DNA of 64,000 bases, taken from positions 62,001 through 126,000 of the forward strand of contig JAILRB010000021.1 in the NCBI GenBank assembly GCA_024698585.1. The letters are read 5' to 3'. Under the pieces are notes generated by a model. That model was given only the letters and a program-made list of their open reading frames with translations, did not search any database and was not told the DNA's origin. Each line of letters opens with the position of its first letter. Position 1 is the stretch's first letter. Source of the stretch: Eubacterium sp. (GTDB taxonomy: Bacteria; Bacillota; Clostridia; Lachnospirales; Lachnospiraceae). The translations under genes and the position numbers were made by a program. Below are positions 1 to 9,153 of this stretch, piece after piece.

Positions 1-737
1 CCAACCATTGTAATCACACCTAAAATCATTGGATTCGCCTCATGAATTTTTGTTACATCAAATCCTTCTTTATTCTGAATCATCCAGAACAAATAAATAA
101 AGTCTGCAACAATTGCGATACAGAAAAAGAATACGCTATATGCAATTGCAGAACTTTTAGTGTTTCGCTTCTTCACTACCGGCTTATCTTTTCTGAAATC
201 AATGGTATAAGATAATAGAGCCAGCAAATAAACGGTAATGACTGTTTCCGGAATCATATAGGCCATATTATAAATTATGGAATTCACCATACTATCCACG
301 GTAGGAATAGAAACATTCACCCAAGCGGTGGCACCTGCCAATACATGGAAAACAAATCGTAAGAAACAAACAAAAATTCCGGCTGTCACAACCGTGGATG
401 TCTGTGGTCTTTGTCTCTTCCACCATCCCACAATACCAACAATCGTATATGCAAGGATGTAATCCAACAAAACAATTTCGACTGCGCTTACGGTATCCGA
501 AGCATTAGAAACATTATGAAAACCGGCAGCCAACTGTAACAAACTAAATACAAATGCTGAAAGCAATCCCCATAATAAGCCCTGGCGATAACTTAATACA
601 ATCAGCGGGAGCATACATGCCAAAGTAACACCGCCACCATAAGGCATTTTCACGATCACAATAAAACTTAAAATAAATGCAACAACAATTACTACTGCAC
701 ATTCAATGAGAATATCTTTTGTCCCCTGTTTACTCAT
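1..737 (-). CDS. thiT: Energy-coupled thiamine transporter ThiT, S component (3' part beyond window)
   Basis: The frame opens at an ATG at 737 behind an AGGAGG site and stays open for 245 codons to the window edge, so the C-terminal end is missing. The protein is very hydrophobic, with about six membrane segments. Family-typical stretches are MPYGGGV after the first helix, LLDYILAYTIVG near residue 90 and RFVFHVLAG near residue 125, which match the substrate-binding face of ThiT/YuaJ proteins. In this family the protein binds thiamine in the cytoplasmic membrane and works with the shared ECF energizing module (EcfA/A'/T), which is not in this window. It has its own promoter right after trpA, yet no terminator separates the two genes. 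The call rests on motif recognition; another ECF S component is the main alternative. Confidence 0.8.
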   Translation of the reverse strand, partial: MSKQGTKDILIECAVVIVVAFILSFIVIVKMPYGGGVTLACMLPLIVLSYRQGLLWGLLSAFVFSLLQLAAGFHNVSNASDTVSAVEIVLLDYILAYTIVGIVGWWKRQRPQTSTVVTAGIFVCFLRFVFHVLAGATAWVNVSIPTVDSMVNSIIYNMAYMIPETVITVYLLALLSYTIDFRKDKPVVKKRNTKSSAIAYSVFFFCIAIVADFIYLFWMIQNKEGFDVTKIHEANPMILGVITMV

Positions 738-894
738 ATGCAAACCTCCTTTTCTGTGCTTACCGAAGGTCTGAATCTGAAAAACATAAGATTTTTCCTT
801 TTATACAGCTATTGTCCGAATCATATATAATTGAAATAAAATCCATTTCAAACCCAGAATTACCTCGGCAATATTCCGAATCTATTATAAGAAA

Positions 895-923
895 ATTTTA
901 TCTTTTTCCTATACATTTGTCAA
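895..923 (-). promoter_or_regulatory. Sigma-A promoter for thiT
   Basis: TTGACA (923-918) and TAAAAT (900-895) are separated by exactly 17 bases and sit directly after the trpA stop codon. Transcripts from here would carry a leader of about 150 nt (738-890) before the thiT start. In that leader I see a small hairpin (TCGG/CCGA near 865-880) and a repeated GATTCGGA, but no riboswitch I can name. Confidence 0.65.
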
Positions 924-929
924 TAAATT

Positions 930-1718
930 CTACAAGGATTCCGACACAGAAATACAGGCATCTTTCATGGATTTTACGTATTCCCCAACATAAGGAACTG
1001 CATCTTTTCCATGCTCTGCAATGATTCGTACAATGGCACTACCAACAATGGCACCATCTGCATATTTGCAGACATTTGCTGCCTGTTCCGGTTTTGAAAT
1101 TCCGAAACCAATGGCACATGGAATATCTGTTGCTTCTTTTACTAATTTTGTCATAGCTCCTAAGTCGGTAGTAATATTATCTCTCACGCCGGTAACGCCT
1201 AAGGAAGATACCACATAGACATACCCTTGAGCAGATTTTGCAATCTTATGAATTCGTTCCTTGGAAGTCGGTGCAACCAATGGAATCAAGTCAATTCCTG
1301 CCTTTTCACAGTACGGAGCCATTTCTTCCCGCTCTTCGAAAGGAACATCTGGAACAATGATTCCGGAAACGCCACATTCGTTGCAACGTTCTAAAAACTT
1401 TTCCGTTCCGTATTTAAAAATAACATTAGCGTAAGTCATGAAAATCAATGGAATGGTAACCTGATCCTTAATTTCCTTTAAGGCATCCATTAATTTATCT
1501 GTGGTAGTTCCGGCATTCAGTGCTCTTAAATCCGCTTCCTGAATTACCTCACCTTCCGCAATCGGATCTGAAAATGGAATACCTACTTCAATGATATCTG
1601 CTCCGTTTTTCTGAATTTCCAAAATCAGTTTTTTCGTTGTTTCAAGGTCCGGATCTCCACCGGTAATAAACGGAATAAATGCCTTTCCGTTTTTAAACGC
1701 ATCACTTATTCTACTCAT
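930..1718 (-). CDS. trpA: Tryptophan synthase alpha subunit
   Basis: TrpA cleaves indole-3-glycerol phosphate to indole and glyceraldehyde 3-phosphate and passes indole to TrpB in the cytoplasmic alpha2beta2 complex. From the ATG at 1718 it is 262 aa, normal for the family. The N-terminus shows [11 protein letters not shown] and then [13 protein letters not shown], which carry the catalytic Glu and Asp regions; GVTGVRD and the phosphate-binding GFGISKP and GAIVGSA follow. An upstream in-frame GTG at 1769 would add 17 unrelated residues inside trpB and is unlikely. The start overlaps the end of trpB by 8 nt, consistent with translational coupling. It is the last gene of the trp operon and no terminator is visible behind it. 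Confidence 0.97.
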   Translation of the reverse strand: MSRISDAFKNGKAFIPFITGGDPDLETTKKLILEIQKNGADIIEVGIPFSDPIAEGEVIQEADLRALNAGTTTDKLMDALKEIKDQVTIPLIFMTYANVIFKYGTEKFLERCNECGVSGIIVPDVPFEEREEMAPYCEKAGIDLIPLVAPTSKERIHKIAKSAQGYVYVVSSLGVTGVRDNITTDLGAMTKLVKEATDIPCAIGFGISKPEQAANVCKYADGAIVGSAIVRIIAEHGKDAVPYVGEYVKSMKDACISVSESL

Positions 1719-2895
1719 AAATCTGTACTCCTCTATATCTTGCAATGGCTGCCACGTCTTTATCTCCACGACCTGACACGTTAATAACTACAATTTTATC
1801 CTGATCCAATGTTGGAATATATTTCAATGCATATGCAATGGCATGAGAACTTTCAATGGCTGGAATAATTCCTTCCACTCTGGAAAGATATTCGAATGCC
1901 TGCACAGCTTCTTCATCCGTAATTGCTTCATAACGGGCTCTTCCAATATCACGAAGCATCGCATGTTCCGGTCCGATTCCCGGATAATCCAGACCTGCTG
2001 AAATAGAATATACCGGTGCGATTTGTCCGTATTCATTCTGACAGAACAGAGTCTTCATTCCATGGAAAATTCCTTCTGTTCCGTTTGCCATGGTTGCCGC
2101 ATTTTTTGGATTGTCCACACCTAATCCTGCCGCTTCACAACCGATCAATTCCACACCTTCGTCTTCAATGAAGTGATAAAATGCACCAATGGCATTGGAT
2201 CCACCACCGACACAGGCGATCACTGCATCCGGTAATTTCCCTTCTTTTTCCTTCATCTGTTCTTTGATTTCCTTACTAATGACACTCTGGAAATCACGAA
2301 CCATGGTCGGGAACGGATGTGGGCCCATGACAGAACCAATCACATAAAGGGTATCGTCCATTCGATTCGTCCATTCTCTCATGGCATCATTAATGGCATC
2401 CTTTAAGGTCTGGGTTCCACTTTCCACCGCATGAACCTTTGCACCTAATAATTCCATACGGAATACATTTAATTTCTGACGTTCGCAGTCTTCCTTTCCC
2501 ATGAAGATTTCACATTCCATCCCCATAAGAGAGGCTGCTGTTGCAGTGGCAACCCCATGCTGTCCGGCACCTGTTTCTGCAATAACTCTGGTCTTACCCA
2601 TTTTCTTTGCCAAAAGAACCTGTCCCAAGGCATTATTTAATTTATGAGAGCCGGTGTGATTCAGGTCCTCACGCTTTAAATAAACTTTTGCCCCGCCTAA
2701 ATCTTTTGTCATTTTCTCTGCATAATATAATCTGGATGGACGACCAATATATTCATTAAATAATGTCTTTAATTCTTCATTAAATTCCGGGTCATTCTTA
2801 TACTTTTCATATGCTTCCTCTAATTCATTGACAGCAGTCATTAACGTTTCCGGAACATACTGTCCTCCATGAATTCCAAATCTCCCTTTACTCAT
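1711..2895 (-). CDS. trpB: Tryptophan synthase beta subunit
   Basis: TrpB is a PLP enzyme that joins indole and L-serine to make tryptophan. At 394 aa it is the usual TrpB1 length. It begins [19 protein letters not shown]; the PLP lysine lies in [15 protein letters not shown] (residues about 80-94), the glycine loop is [10 protein letters not shown] near residue 230, and SGRGDKD is near the C-terminus. It is the TrpB1 form that pairs with TrpA, not the stand-alone TrpB2. It starts 13 nt after trpC, so trpF is not in its usual place between the two. Confidence 0.98.
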   Translation of the reverse strand: MSKGRFGIHGGQYVPETLMTAVNELEEAYEKYKNDPEFNEELKTLFNEYIGRPSRLYYAEKMTKDLGGAKVYLKREDLNHTGSHKLNNALGQVLLAKKMGKTRVIAETGAGQHGVATATAASLMGMECEIFMGKEDCERQKLNVFRMELLGAKVHAVESGTQTLKDAINDAMREWTNRMDDTLYVIGSVMGPHPFPTMVRDFQSVISKEIKEQMKEKEGKLPDAVIACVGGGSNAIGAFYHFIEDEGVELIGCEAAGLGVDNPKNAATMANGTEGIFHGMKTLFCQNEYGQIAPVYSISAGLDYPGIGPEHAMLRDIGRARYEAITDEEAVQAFEYLSRVEGIIPAIESSHAIAYALKYIPTLDQDKIVVINVSGRGDKDVAAIARYRGVQIYE

Positions 2896-2908
2896 TAATT
2901 ATTTCCTC

Positions 2909-3682
2909 CTAACTATCCAGTTCTTTCAACATTTCCATTTTATTCTCACTGCGCATGAAGGTTTCGCCAATCAACACGCCATTTACCTGTGCGGCTTTCA
3001 GTCGACGAATATCTTCTTTCGTCTTAATTCCACTTTCCGCCACAAACAGAATATCAGATGGAACCAATTTACGCAAACGTTCACTGTTCGAAATATCTAC
3101 TGTGAATGTTTTTAAATCTCGATTGTTTACACCGATCATGCGGGCACCTGCGCGAATTGCGTTCTCGATTTCTGCTTCATCATGTGCTTCAACCAAAGCG
3201 GATAATCCTAAGGTATCACAAATTGCAATATAATTCTTTATGGTTTCCTCGTCTAACAGGGAACAAATCAGTAACACTGCGGATGCACCATGAATTTTTG
3301 CATCGTAAATCATGTATTCATCCACCACGAAGTCCTTTCGAATTAACGGAACGGATACTTCTTCACTGATGGCCTTCAGATATTTTTTATCTCCTTTGAA
3401 AAACTCCGGTTCGGTTAAAACGGAAATACATCCGGCACCGGCTTTCTCATATTCCTTTGCAATCTCCACAAAAGGGAAGTCTTCTGCAATGATTCCTTTG
3501 GACGGAGATGCTTTTTTCACTTCACAAATAAAAGTCATTCCATCTTTTGCAATGGCCTTTTCAAAAGAAAAGGTTCCTTTCGGGAGTTTCATTGCTTCTT
3601 CCCGGACGAGTTCCAAAGCCTTTTCACTTTTTTCTTTTTCAACACGTTTTCTGGTAGCTTCTGCTATTGTATCTAATATCAT
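2909..3682 (-). CDS. trpC: Indole-3-glycerol phosphate synthase
   Basis: TrpC closes the indole ring from carboxyphenylamino-deoxyribulose phosphate. The start chosen is the ATG at 3682, which has GAGGAAAT in front of it and gives MILDTIAEATRKRVE (257 aa); an upstream frame extension to 3715 runs into trpD and lacks family similarity. Visible family blocks are FICEVKKASPSKG (catalytic Lys and phosphate region), VPLIRKDFVVDEYMI, MIGVNNRDLKTF and FVAESGIKT. The length is that of a single-domain enzyme, so there is no fused phosphoribosylanthranilate isomerase. It follows trpD after 10 nt. Confidence 0.97.
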   Translation of the reverse strand: MILDTIAEATRKRVEKEKSEKALELVREEAMKLPKGTFSFEKAIAKDGMTFICEVKKASPSKGIIAEDFPFVEIAKEYEKAGAGCISVLTEPEFFKGDKKYLKAISEEVSVPLIRKDFVVDEYMIYDAKIHGASAVLLICSLLDEETIKNYIAICDTLGLSALVEAHDEAEIENAIRAGARMIGVNNRDLKTFTVDISNSERLRKLVPSDILFVAESGIKTKEDIRRLKAAQVNGVLIGETFMRSENKMEMLKELDS

Positions 3683-3692
3683 CTTATTTCCT

Positions 3693-4703
3693 CTATGCAT
3701 TTGTTGCCTGAACAAATTCTTCTAATTTTGCTAATGCCTTACCACTGTCGATGGTTTCTTCTGCAATCTTAATTGCCTGTCCGTAAGAAATACCTTCCTT
3801 GTAAAGATAAATACATGCAGCTGAATTTAACAGAACCGCATTTCTCTTTGCTCCGGTAATCTTACCACTTAAGATATCTCTTGCAATCTGAGCATTTTCC
3901 GTTCCGTCTCCGCCTTCTAATTCAGACTTATCGCTTAATTGAATTCCGTAAGCTTCCGGATTTAATTCATATGTTGTTGTAGTACCATTACGAATTTCAC
4001 AGACTGTTGTTTTAGCGCTGGCAGAAATTTCATCCATGGTATCCTGTCCAAACACAACCATTCCTTTGGTTACTCCTAATTTAATAAGAACCTGAGCAAT
4101 CGGCTCTACTAATTTTTCATCATAAACACCAATGATATCCATGGTAGCACCGGCTGGATTTGTTAATGGTCCAAGAACGTTAAAGATGGTTCTAATTCCC
4201 AATGCGCCTCTAACCGGTCCTACAAATCTCATTGCCGTATGATATTTCTGTGCGAACAAGAAGGTCATGTTTGTTTTTTCCAAGACTTCTTTCGCCTTTT
4301 CCGGTTCAATGGTAATCTTTGCGCCTAAGCATTCCAATACGTCTGCCGCACCGGACTTACTGGAAACACCACGATTTCCATGTTTTGCAATCTTACATCC
4401 TGCAGCTGCAGCCACAAAAGCGGATGTGGTAGAAATGTTAAAGGTGTTCGCCTTATCTCCACCGGTTCCTACGATTTCCATCAATTCAAAATCATGTTCC
4501 AGTTTTGTTCCGTTATCTCTCATTCCCTGAGCAGAACCTGTGATTTCTTCTACGGTTTCCCCTTTCATACGAAGTGCAACTAAATATGCACTAATCAGAA
4601 CTTCCGGTGTTTCTCCGCTCATAATTTCATTCATACATTCCTTTGCTTCATCAAAGGTTAAATTCTGTCCTTCTGTTAATTTTCCGATCGCTTCTTTAAT
4701 CAT
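3693..4703 (-). CDS. trpD: Anthranilate phosphoribosyltransferase
   Basis: TrpD transfers phosphoribose from PRPP to anthranilate, the second step of the pathway. The protein is 336 aa with the N-terminal helical domain (LTFDEAKECMNEIMSG) followed by the catalytic domain. The PRPP-binding loop is VGTGGDKANTFNIST near residues 80-95, then KHGNRGVSSKSGAADVLE and FAQKYHTAMRFVGPVR with GIRTIFNVLGPLTNP. It is separate from trpG, unlike the fused enterobacterial form. It lies 18 nt after trpG. Confidence 0.97.
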   Translation of the reverse strand: MIKEAIGKLTEGQNLTFDEAKECMNEIMSGETPEVLISAYLVALRMKGETVEEITGSAQGMRDNGTKLEHDFELMEIVGTGGDKANTFNISTTSAFVAAAAGCKIAKHGNRGVSSKSGAADVLECLGAKITIEPEKAKEVLEKTNMTFLFAQKYHTAMRFVGPVRGALGIRTIFNVLGPLTNPAGATMDIIGVYDEKLVEPIAQVLIKLGVTKGMVVFGQDTMDEISASAKTTVCEIRNGTTTTYELNPEAYGIQLSDKSELEGGDGTENAQIARDILSGKITGAKRNAVLLNSAACIYLYKEGISYGQAIKIAEETIDSGKALAKLEEFVQATNA

Positions 4704-4721
4704 TTTTGATTCCTCCTGTAT

Positions 4722-5297
4722 CTATCTGATATTTAAAAAATTCGTTAATATTGTTTTTCCTTCCGGTGTTAAAACCGATTCCGGATGGAATTGTAAACCG
4801 TAAATCGGATATTCCTTATGCTGTACTGCCATAATTTCCTGATCCAGTTCATCGATGGCGATGACTTCCAGTTCTTCCGGAATGCTGTCAGCCTTCGCAG
4901 ATAAAGAATGGTATCTGGCACCTTTAAAAGTGTCTCCCAATCCCTCAAACAACGGTGATGGATTTGTTACCGTCATCTCACTTTGTTTTCCGTGCATTAG
5001 CTGTTTTGCATAGGTTACTGTGGCTCCAAACACTTCACAAATGCTCTGGTGTCCCAAGCAAACACCTAAAATTGGATATTTACCTTTCAGTTCCCGAACA
5101 ACCTCTTCACAAATTCCGGCATCTTCCGGTTTTCCCGGTCCCGGTGATAAAATGATGTGACTCGGATTTAACTGAATAATTTCTTCAATCGTATACTCGT
5201 CATTTCGAACAACCTTGACATCTCCGTTGCTTAACTCTCCAACGTACTGAACCAGGTTGTATGAGAAGCTGTCATAATTATCAATTAACAATACCAT
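4722..5297 (-). CDS. trpG: Anthranilate synthase glutaminase subunit
   Basis: This is the class I glutamine amidotransferase that supplies ammonia to TrpE. It is 191 aa. The catalytic triad is visible as C80 in GVCLGHQSI, H171 and E173 in LQFHPES; the oxyanion region LSPGPGKPEDAG and the family MHGK motif (101-104) are present. Its ATG overlaps the trpE stop by one nucleotide (TAATG), so the two subunits are translationally coupled. The same fold serves as PabA, but the operon makes TrpG the role; dual use with a PabB elsewhere cannot be excluded. Confidence 0.96.
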   Translation of the reverse strand: MVLLIDNYDSFSYNLVQYVGELSNGDVKVVRNDEYTIEEIIQLNPSHIILSPGPGKPEDAGICEEVVRELKGKYPILGVCLGHQSICEVFGATVTYAKQLMHGKQSEMTVTNPSPLFEGLGDTFKGARYHSLSAKADSIPEELEVIAIDELDQEIMAVQHKEYPIYGLQFHPESVLTPEGKTILTNFLNIR

Positions 5298-6754
5298 TAA
5301 TCATTCACCTCGCTTCCCTTTTTTACAGCATCCATTGCCGCTGCAGCTTTATGTGCACATTCCATATATTCATTGATTGGAACACTATCTGCCACGATTC
5401 CGGCTCCGGCCTGAACACAAACCTTGTTTCCTTTTTTCACAGCAGTTCGAATGGCAATACAAACATCTAAGTTTCCGGATAAATCAATATATCCGATTGC
5501 CCCGCCATACACACCTCTCGGTTCCACTTCCAATTCCTGAATAATTTCACAGGCGCGGAACTTTGGTGCTCCGGATAAGGTTCCTGCAGGAAGTAATGCG
5601 GAAACCGCATCGCAGGCATCATACTGTTTTCCTAATTTTCCACAAACAGTGGAGGCGATATGCATTACCTTGGAAAAACGATGTATTTTCATATATTCTT
5701 CCACGGTCACACTTCCGAATTCAGCGATTCGTCCAATATCATTTCTTGCCAGATCCACCAGCATGTTGTGCTCAGCCAATTCCTTCTCATCCTGAAGTAA
5801 TTCTACCTCTAATGCCTGATCTTCCTCGTCGTCCTTTCCACGAGGTCTTGTTCCCGCTACTGGGAAGGTTGTCAATTTTCCGTTGACCAGTTTTACCATG
5901 GTTTCCGGAGATGCTCCGGCAATCTGTAAATCTCCAGCCTGAATGTAGTACATATACGGAGAAGGATTTGTTGTACGAAGTACTCTGTATGCATTTAATA
6001 AAGAGCCTTCATATTCTGCTTCAAACTTTCTGGAAACAACCCCCTGGAAGATATCTCCTTCCTTGATATAATGCTTCGTTTTTTCCACCATATCGCAATA
6101 TTCTTCCTCCGTCATATTGCTTTGGAATACGACCTGCTGACTCTGTTTCGTTTTCTGCAATGGTTTCTCATCATTGATCAATGCAATCATTTTTTCGATT
6201 TCCAATAATGCTGCATTGTATCCCTGTTTTCCGTCCTTTGCCTTCATGTTTGCAATAACAATAATTTTCTGCTTCAAATGGTCATATACGAAAACCTTGT
6301 CAAAAAGCATCAAATGAAAATCATCCACATCGCTGCTTCCCAACTGTAGTTTCGGTTCTGCATAACCAATCATGTTATATCCGAAATATCCCACAAAACC
6401 ACCGGTAAAGGTTGGGAATCCTTCCATCTTCGGTGACTTATATTTATCCAACAAAGTTCTTAAGAAATTCATTGGATCTGTTTCCAATGTGGTTTCAATT
6501 TCTCCACTCTTCTGAGTCACCTTTCCATCCTTACAGGTCACTTCTAAAACCGGTTCGTATCCTAAGAAAGAATATCTTGCCCATTTTTCTCCACCTTCCA
6601 CGCTCTCCAGTAGAAAAAAGTTTTTTGCAAAAGCTTCCATCTTTCTTAACAAAGTAATCGGTGTGATTACATCTGCATAGATTTCTTTTGCAATTGGAAT
6701 CAGACTGTAATCATTCAAGTAATTTTCAATCGCTTCGTAAGATGTTGTATTCAT
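5297..6754 (-). CDS. trpE: Anthranilate synthase component I
   Basis: TrpE converts chorismate and ammonia to anthranilate, the committed step toward tryptophan. The protein has 485 aa. The N-terminal domain carries LLES (residues about 47-50), the conserved element of the tryptophan feedback site. The chorismate-binding domain shows GDIFQGVVSRKF, PSPYMYYIQ, GASPETMVKL, PVAGTRPRG, ELAEHNMLVDLARNDIGR and LPAGTLSGAPK. It is the first gene of the operon, behind a Trp T-box, so expression should rise when tRNA-Trp is uncharged; allosteric inhibition by Trp is expected as well. Confidence 0.97.
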   Translation of the reverse strand: MNTTSYEAIENYLNDYSLIPIAKEIYADVITPITLLRKMEAFAKNFFLLESVEGGEKWARYSFLGYEPVLEVTCKDGKVTQKSGEIETTLETDPMNFLRTLLDKYKSPKMEGFPTFTGGFVGYFGYNMIGYAEPKLQLGSSDVDDFHLMLFDKVFVYDHLKQKIIVIANMKAKDGKQGYNAALLEIEKMIALINDEKPLQKTKQSQQVVFQSNMTEEEYCDMVEKTKHYIKEGDIFQGVVSRKFEAEYEGSLLNAYRVLRTTNPSPYMYYIQAGDLQIAGASPETMVKLVNGKLTTFPVAGTRPRGKDDEEDQALEVELLQDEKELAEHNMLVDLARNDIGRIAEFGSVTVEEYMKIHRFSKVMHIASTVCGKLGKQYDACDAVSALLPAGTLSGAPKFRACEIIQELEVEPRGVYGGAIGYIDLSGNLDVCIAIRTAVKKGNKVCVQAGAGIVADSVPINEYMECAHKAAAAMDAVKKGSEVND

Positions 6755-6817
6755 TTTGTCCTCCTTAAATAATTTCTTTTTGGGACAAGATTTACTGCAT
6801 TTTCTTCATTATGCAAA

Positions 6818-6857
6818 TAAAAAAAGCTCTCGTCCCTCTTCACAAGGGACAAGAGCT
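6818..6857 (-). terminator. T-box regulated intrinsic terminator before trpE
   Basis: A 13-bp stem (AGCTCTTGTCCCT with AGGGACGAGAGCT, one G-U pair) is followed by a run of seven T on the minus strand. It is the terminator half of the trp T-box switch. Confidence 0.9.
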
Positions 6858-7106
6858 ATCATATACTCCTGCGGTGCCACCCAAATTAATGTATAACACA
6901 TTCACTCATCGCATACCATCATATGCTTACCTTTTTAACGGCAGGTACCCGTCAGCGTCTACTTTTCACGATATTCGTAAATTTCAAGCTGCCCTCTCAG
7001 GTCCATTCACTTCTGACTATCTGCTATCTCTCACCAACCGATAACTCTCTGTATAGAATCGTCTGGAAGCTACTCCTCCTGATCAACGGTTTCTCAACTA
7101 ATTCAC
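6818..7106 (-). promoter_or_regulatory. Trp-specific T-box leader of the trp operon
   Basis: Read on the minus strand, the leader has the AGAGAG-type distal stem I motif near 7052, the specifier region GAATGGACC with the Trp codon TGG at 7005-7003, and the T-box core TGGCACCGC at 6879-6871, which pairs with the tRNA acceptor end. It ends in an intrinsic terminator (6857-6818). Uncharged tRNA-Trp would stabilize the antiterminator and permit transcription of trpE-A. All parts are in the canonical order. Confidence 0.93.
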
Positions 7107-7135
7107 AGTTTAATGCCTGAACGCATTCTTGTCAA
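7107..7135 (-). promoter_or_regulatory. Promoter of the trp operon
   Basis: TTGACA (7135-7130) and TAAACT (7112-7107) with a 17-bp spacer lie directly upstream of the T-box leader. The remaining 7136-7195 up to glf holds nothing I can name. Confidence 0.75.
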
Positions 7136-7195
7136 TATTTTTTCTGAAAAATATCGAAAAGAATCCAGCGTTCCTTTTCTAATGATTTTCAAAGA

Positions 7196-8311
7196 CTAAG
7201 CAATGATTTCTTTACATAAACGTAATGCAGAATCAATGACCATATCCATATCATAGTACTTATACTCTGCCAATCGACCTCCGAAAAGAATTTTTTCTTC
7301 CTCATCTGCTTTCTTCTTATATTCCTGATAAAGTTTCGTATTCAGTTCATCATTTACCGGATAATATGGTTCATCACCAAATTTCCATTCCGAACTATAT
7401 TCTTTACTGATAATCGTTTTCGGAATATCATTTCCATCATCATCTTTTCCAAACTCAAACCACTTATGTTCAATGATTCGTGTCCAAGGAGTTTCACGGT
7501 CTGTATAATTTACTGCCGCATTTCCTTGGAAGCTTGGCTGATCCAACAATTCATTTTCGAATCGTACGGAACGATACTGAAGATATCCCAGTTCATAATT
7601 AAAATATGCATCGATCGGTCCGGTATAAATTACATGCTCTGCCATGGCATCAAATTCAGCTTTTCGATCGAAATAATCCGTATTCAGTAAAACCTCAATT
7701 CCATCCAGCATATTGGCAACCATCTTCGTATAACCGCCAACAGGGATTCCCTGATATAATGCATTAAAATAATTGTTATCAAAAGTCAGTCGTACCGGCA
7801 AACGCTTAATGATAAACGCCGGCAATTCCTTACAGTCTCTTCCCCACTGTTTTTCCGTATATCCTTTAATCAGTTTTTCGTAGATATCACGTCCCACAAG
7901 AGAAATCGCCTGTTCTTCTAAATTCTTCGGTTCTCCTGTAATTTCTTTTCTCTGTTCTGCAATTTTATCCGCTGCTTCCTGTGGTGTTACTACCCCCCAC
8001 ATTTTATTAAAGGTATACATGTTAAACGGTAAGGAATATAACTCTCCTTTATAGTTAGCAACCGGCGAATTGGTAAAGCGGTTAAATTCTGCAAAACGAT
8101 TCACGTATTCCCAAACTTCTTTCAGATTCGTATGGAAAATATGCGCTCCATACTTATGTACATGGATTCCCTCAATCTTTTCGGTATATACATTTCCTGC
8201 AATGTTCGGACGCTTATCAATTACAAGAACTTTATTTCCTGCTTCTTTTAATTTCTGAGCACACACGGAACCGAACAAACCGGCTCCCACAATTAAGTAA
8301 TCATATTTCAT
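7196..8311 (-). CDS. glf: UDP-galactopyranose mutase
   Basis: Glf is a flavoenzyme that interconverts UDP-galactopyranose and UDP-galactofuranose, the donor for galactofuranose-containing surface polymers. It has 371 aa, the normal size. The N-terminus YDYLIVGAGLFGSVCAQKL is an FAD dinucleotide-binding fold; NIAGNVYTE, KYGAHIFHTN, GYTEKQWGRD and the C-terminal GRLAEYKYYDMD are typical of the family and cover the substrate and FAD contacts. The ATG at 8311 has an AGAAGGA site. A GT2 gene lies 15 nt upstream in the same direction, so the pair probably makes and uses or prepares a surface glycan. Confidence 0.96.
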   Translation of the reverse strand: MKYDYLIVGAGLFGSVCAQKLKEAGNKVLVIDKRPNIAGNVYTEKIEGIHVHKYGAHIFHTNLKEVWEYVNRFAEFNRFTNSPVANYKGELYSLPFNMYTFNKMWGVVTPQEAADKIAEQRKEITGEPKNLEEQAISLVGRDIYEKLIKGYTEKQWGRDCKELPAFIIKRLPVRLTFDNNYFNALYQGIPVGGYTKMVANMLDGIEVLLNTDYFDRKAEFDAMAEHVIYTGPIDAYFNYELGYLQYRSVRFENELLDQPSFQGNAAVNYTDRETPWTRIIEHKWFEFGKDDDGNDIPKTIISKEYSSEWKFGDEPYYPVNDELNTKLYQEYKKKADEEEKILFGGRLAEYKYYDMDMVIDSALRLCKEIIA

Positions 8312-8326
8312 ATTCTGTTTCCTTCT

Positions 8327-9046
8327 CTAACTGTTTTTCTTCATACCCTTCTTTAATTTTCTGAAATCTCCTAACGCCTTCCATCCAATTTTGATAATTC
8401 TCTTGATGTTGATGGAGTTCGTTCCTGCCTGACGCGGTTTAAAAGTTATTTCCTTAAAGGTAATCTTTTCCTTGTAGTATGAAAAGTAAGTCGTAAACAT
8501 AATGTTCGGAAGATTATAATCTTCCCACATACGATCAATATATTTTCCTACCAAATCACTTTTCATTAAACGAAATGGTGCATTAGCATCTTTTACCTTC
8601 ACACCAAAATAGAGTCTTAAAAGAAAACATACAACATTTTCCACAAACTTTCTGGATTTTCCATCTCCACGAACAGTTCTGTTTCCGATGATGGCATCAT
8701 ATTCATTTCTCAAATCCCAAAATGCCTGAAATTCGTCCGGATTCGTCTGTCCGTCAGAATCTGTCTGAAAAATATAATCTGCCCCTTCCTGAATCGCATA
8801 GCGATAAGCATAAAGAACGGTAGGGCCATGTCCGCCATTCGGTTTCGTCAATGGTAAGAATAACGGCTTGTCTTTCGCATACTCCTGCATCATTTCAAAA
8901 GTGCGATCCTTACTACCGTCATTTACAATGACCAGACGGGATTCCCCACCAACTTTCTCCACAATCGGATACCATGCATCAATAACTCCCTGAATATTCT
9001 CTTCTTCATTGTATGCAGGCATCACAATATATAACTTGTCTCCCAT
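8327..9046 (-). CDS. Family 2 glycosyltransferase, DPM1-like
   Basis: This is a 239-aa GT-A fold enzyme. It begins with LYIVMPAYNEEENI, has VNDGSKDRT (nucleotide contact) near residue 43 and the metal-binding TDSDGQ near residue 96, followed by GNRTVRGDGKSR. Such proteins transfer sugars from nucleotide-sugar or similar donors to lipid carriers such as polyprenyl phosphate, or to glycans. No C-terminal membrane helices are obvious, though a hydrophobic helix (VCFLLRLYFG) occurs after residue 135. It is the upstream partner of glf. The exact donor and acceptor cannot be read from sequence. Confidence 0.85.
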   Translation of the reverse strand: MGDKLYIVMPAYNEEENIQGVIDAWYPIVEKVGGESRLVIVNDGSKDRTFEMMQEYAKDKPLFLPLTKPNGGHGPTVLYAYRYAIQEGADYIFQTDSDGQTNPDEFQAFWDLRNEYDAIIGNRTVRGDGKSRKFVENVVCFLLRLYFGVKVKDANAPFRLMKSDLVGKYIDRMWEDYNLPNIMFTTYFSYYKEKITFKEITFKPRQAGTNSINIKRIIKIGWKALGDFRKLKKGMKKNS

Positions 9047-9104
9047 AATTTCACGTTCCTATCCTTCTGTCTTTTTTCCATCATTATTTTATCATAACAG
9101 TAAG

Positions 9105-9140
9105 AAAAGTCCACACTTTTTCGACAAAGTAAGGACTTTT
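9105..9140 (-). terminator. Terminator after the EF-G-like gene
   Basis: AAAAGTCC and GGACTTTT form a stem that encloses a second ACTTT/AAAGT stem. The T-rich arm follows on the minus strand, 14 nt after the stop of the 9154-11235 gene. Confidence 0.7.
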
Positions 9141-9153
9141 CTGCTACCCTCTG

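Noticed and set aside
845-885. TPP riboswitch in the thiT leader
   Set aside because: GATTCGGAATATTGCCGAGG resembles the 3' arm of a TPP switch (GATCCGGATAATGCCGGCG), but the CTGAGA arm and the ACCC/GAACCTGA parts that should precede it are missing, and the promoter lies directly upstream.
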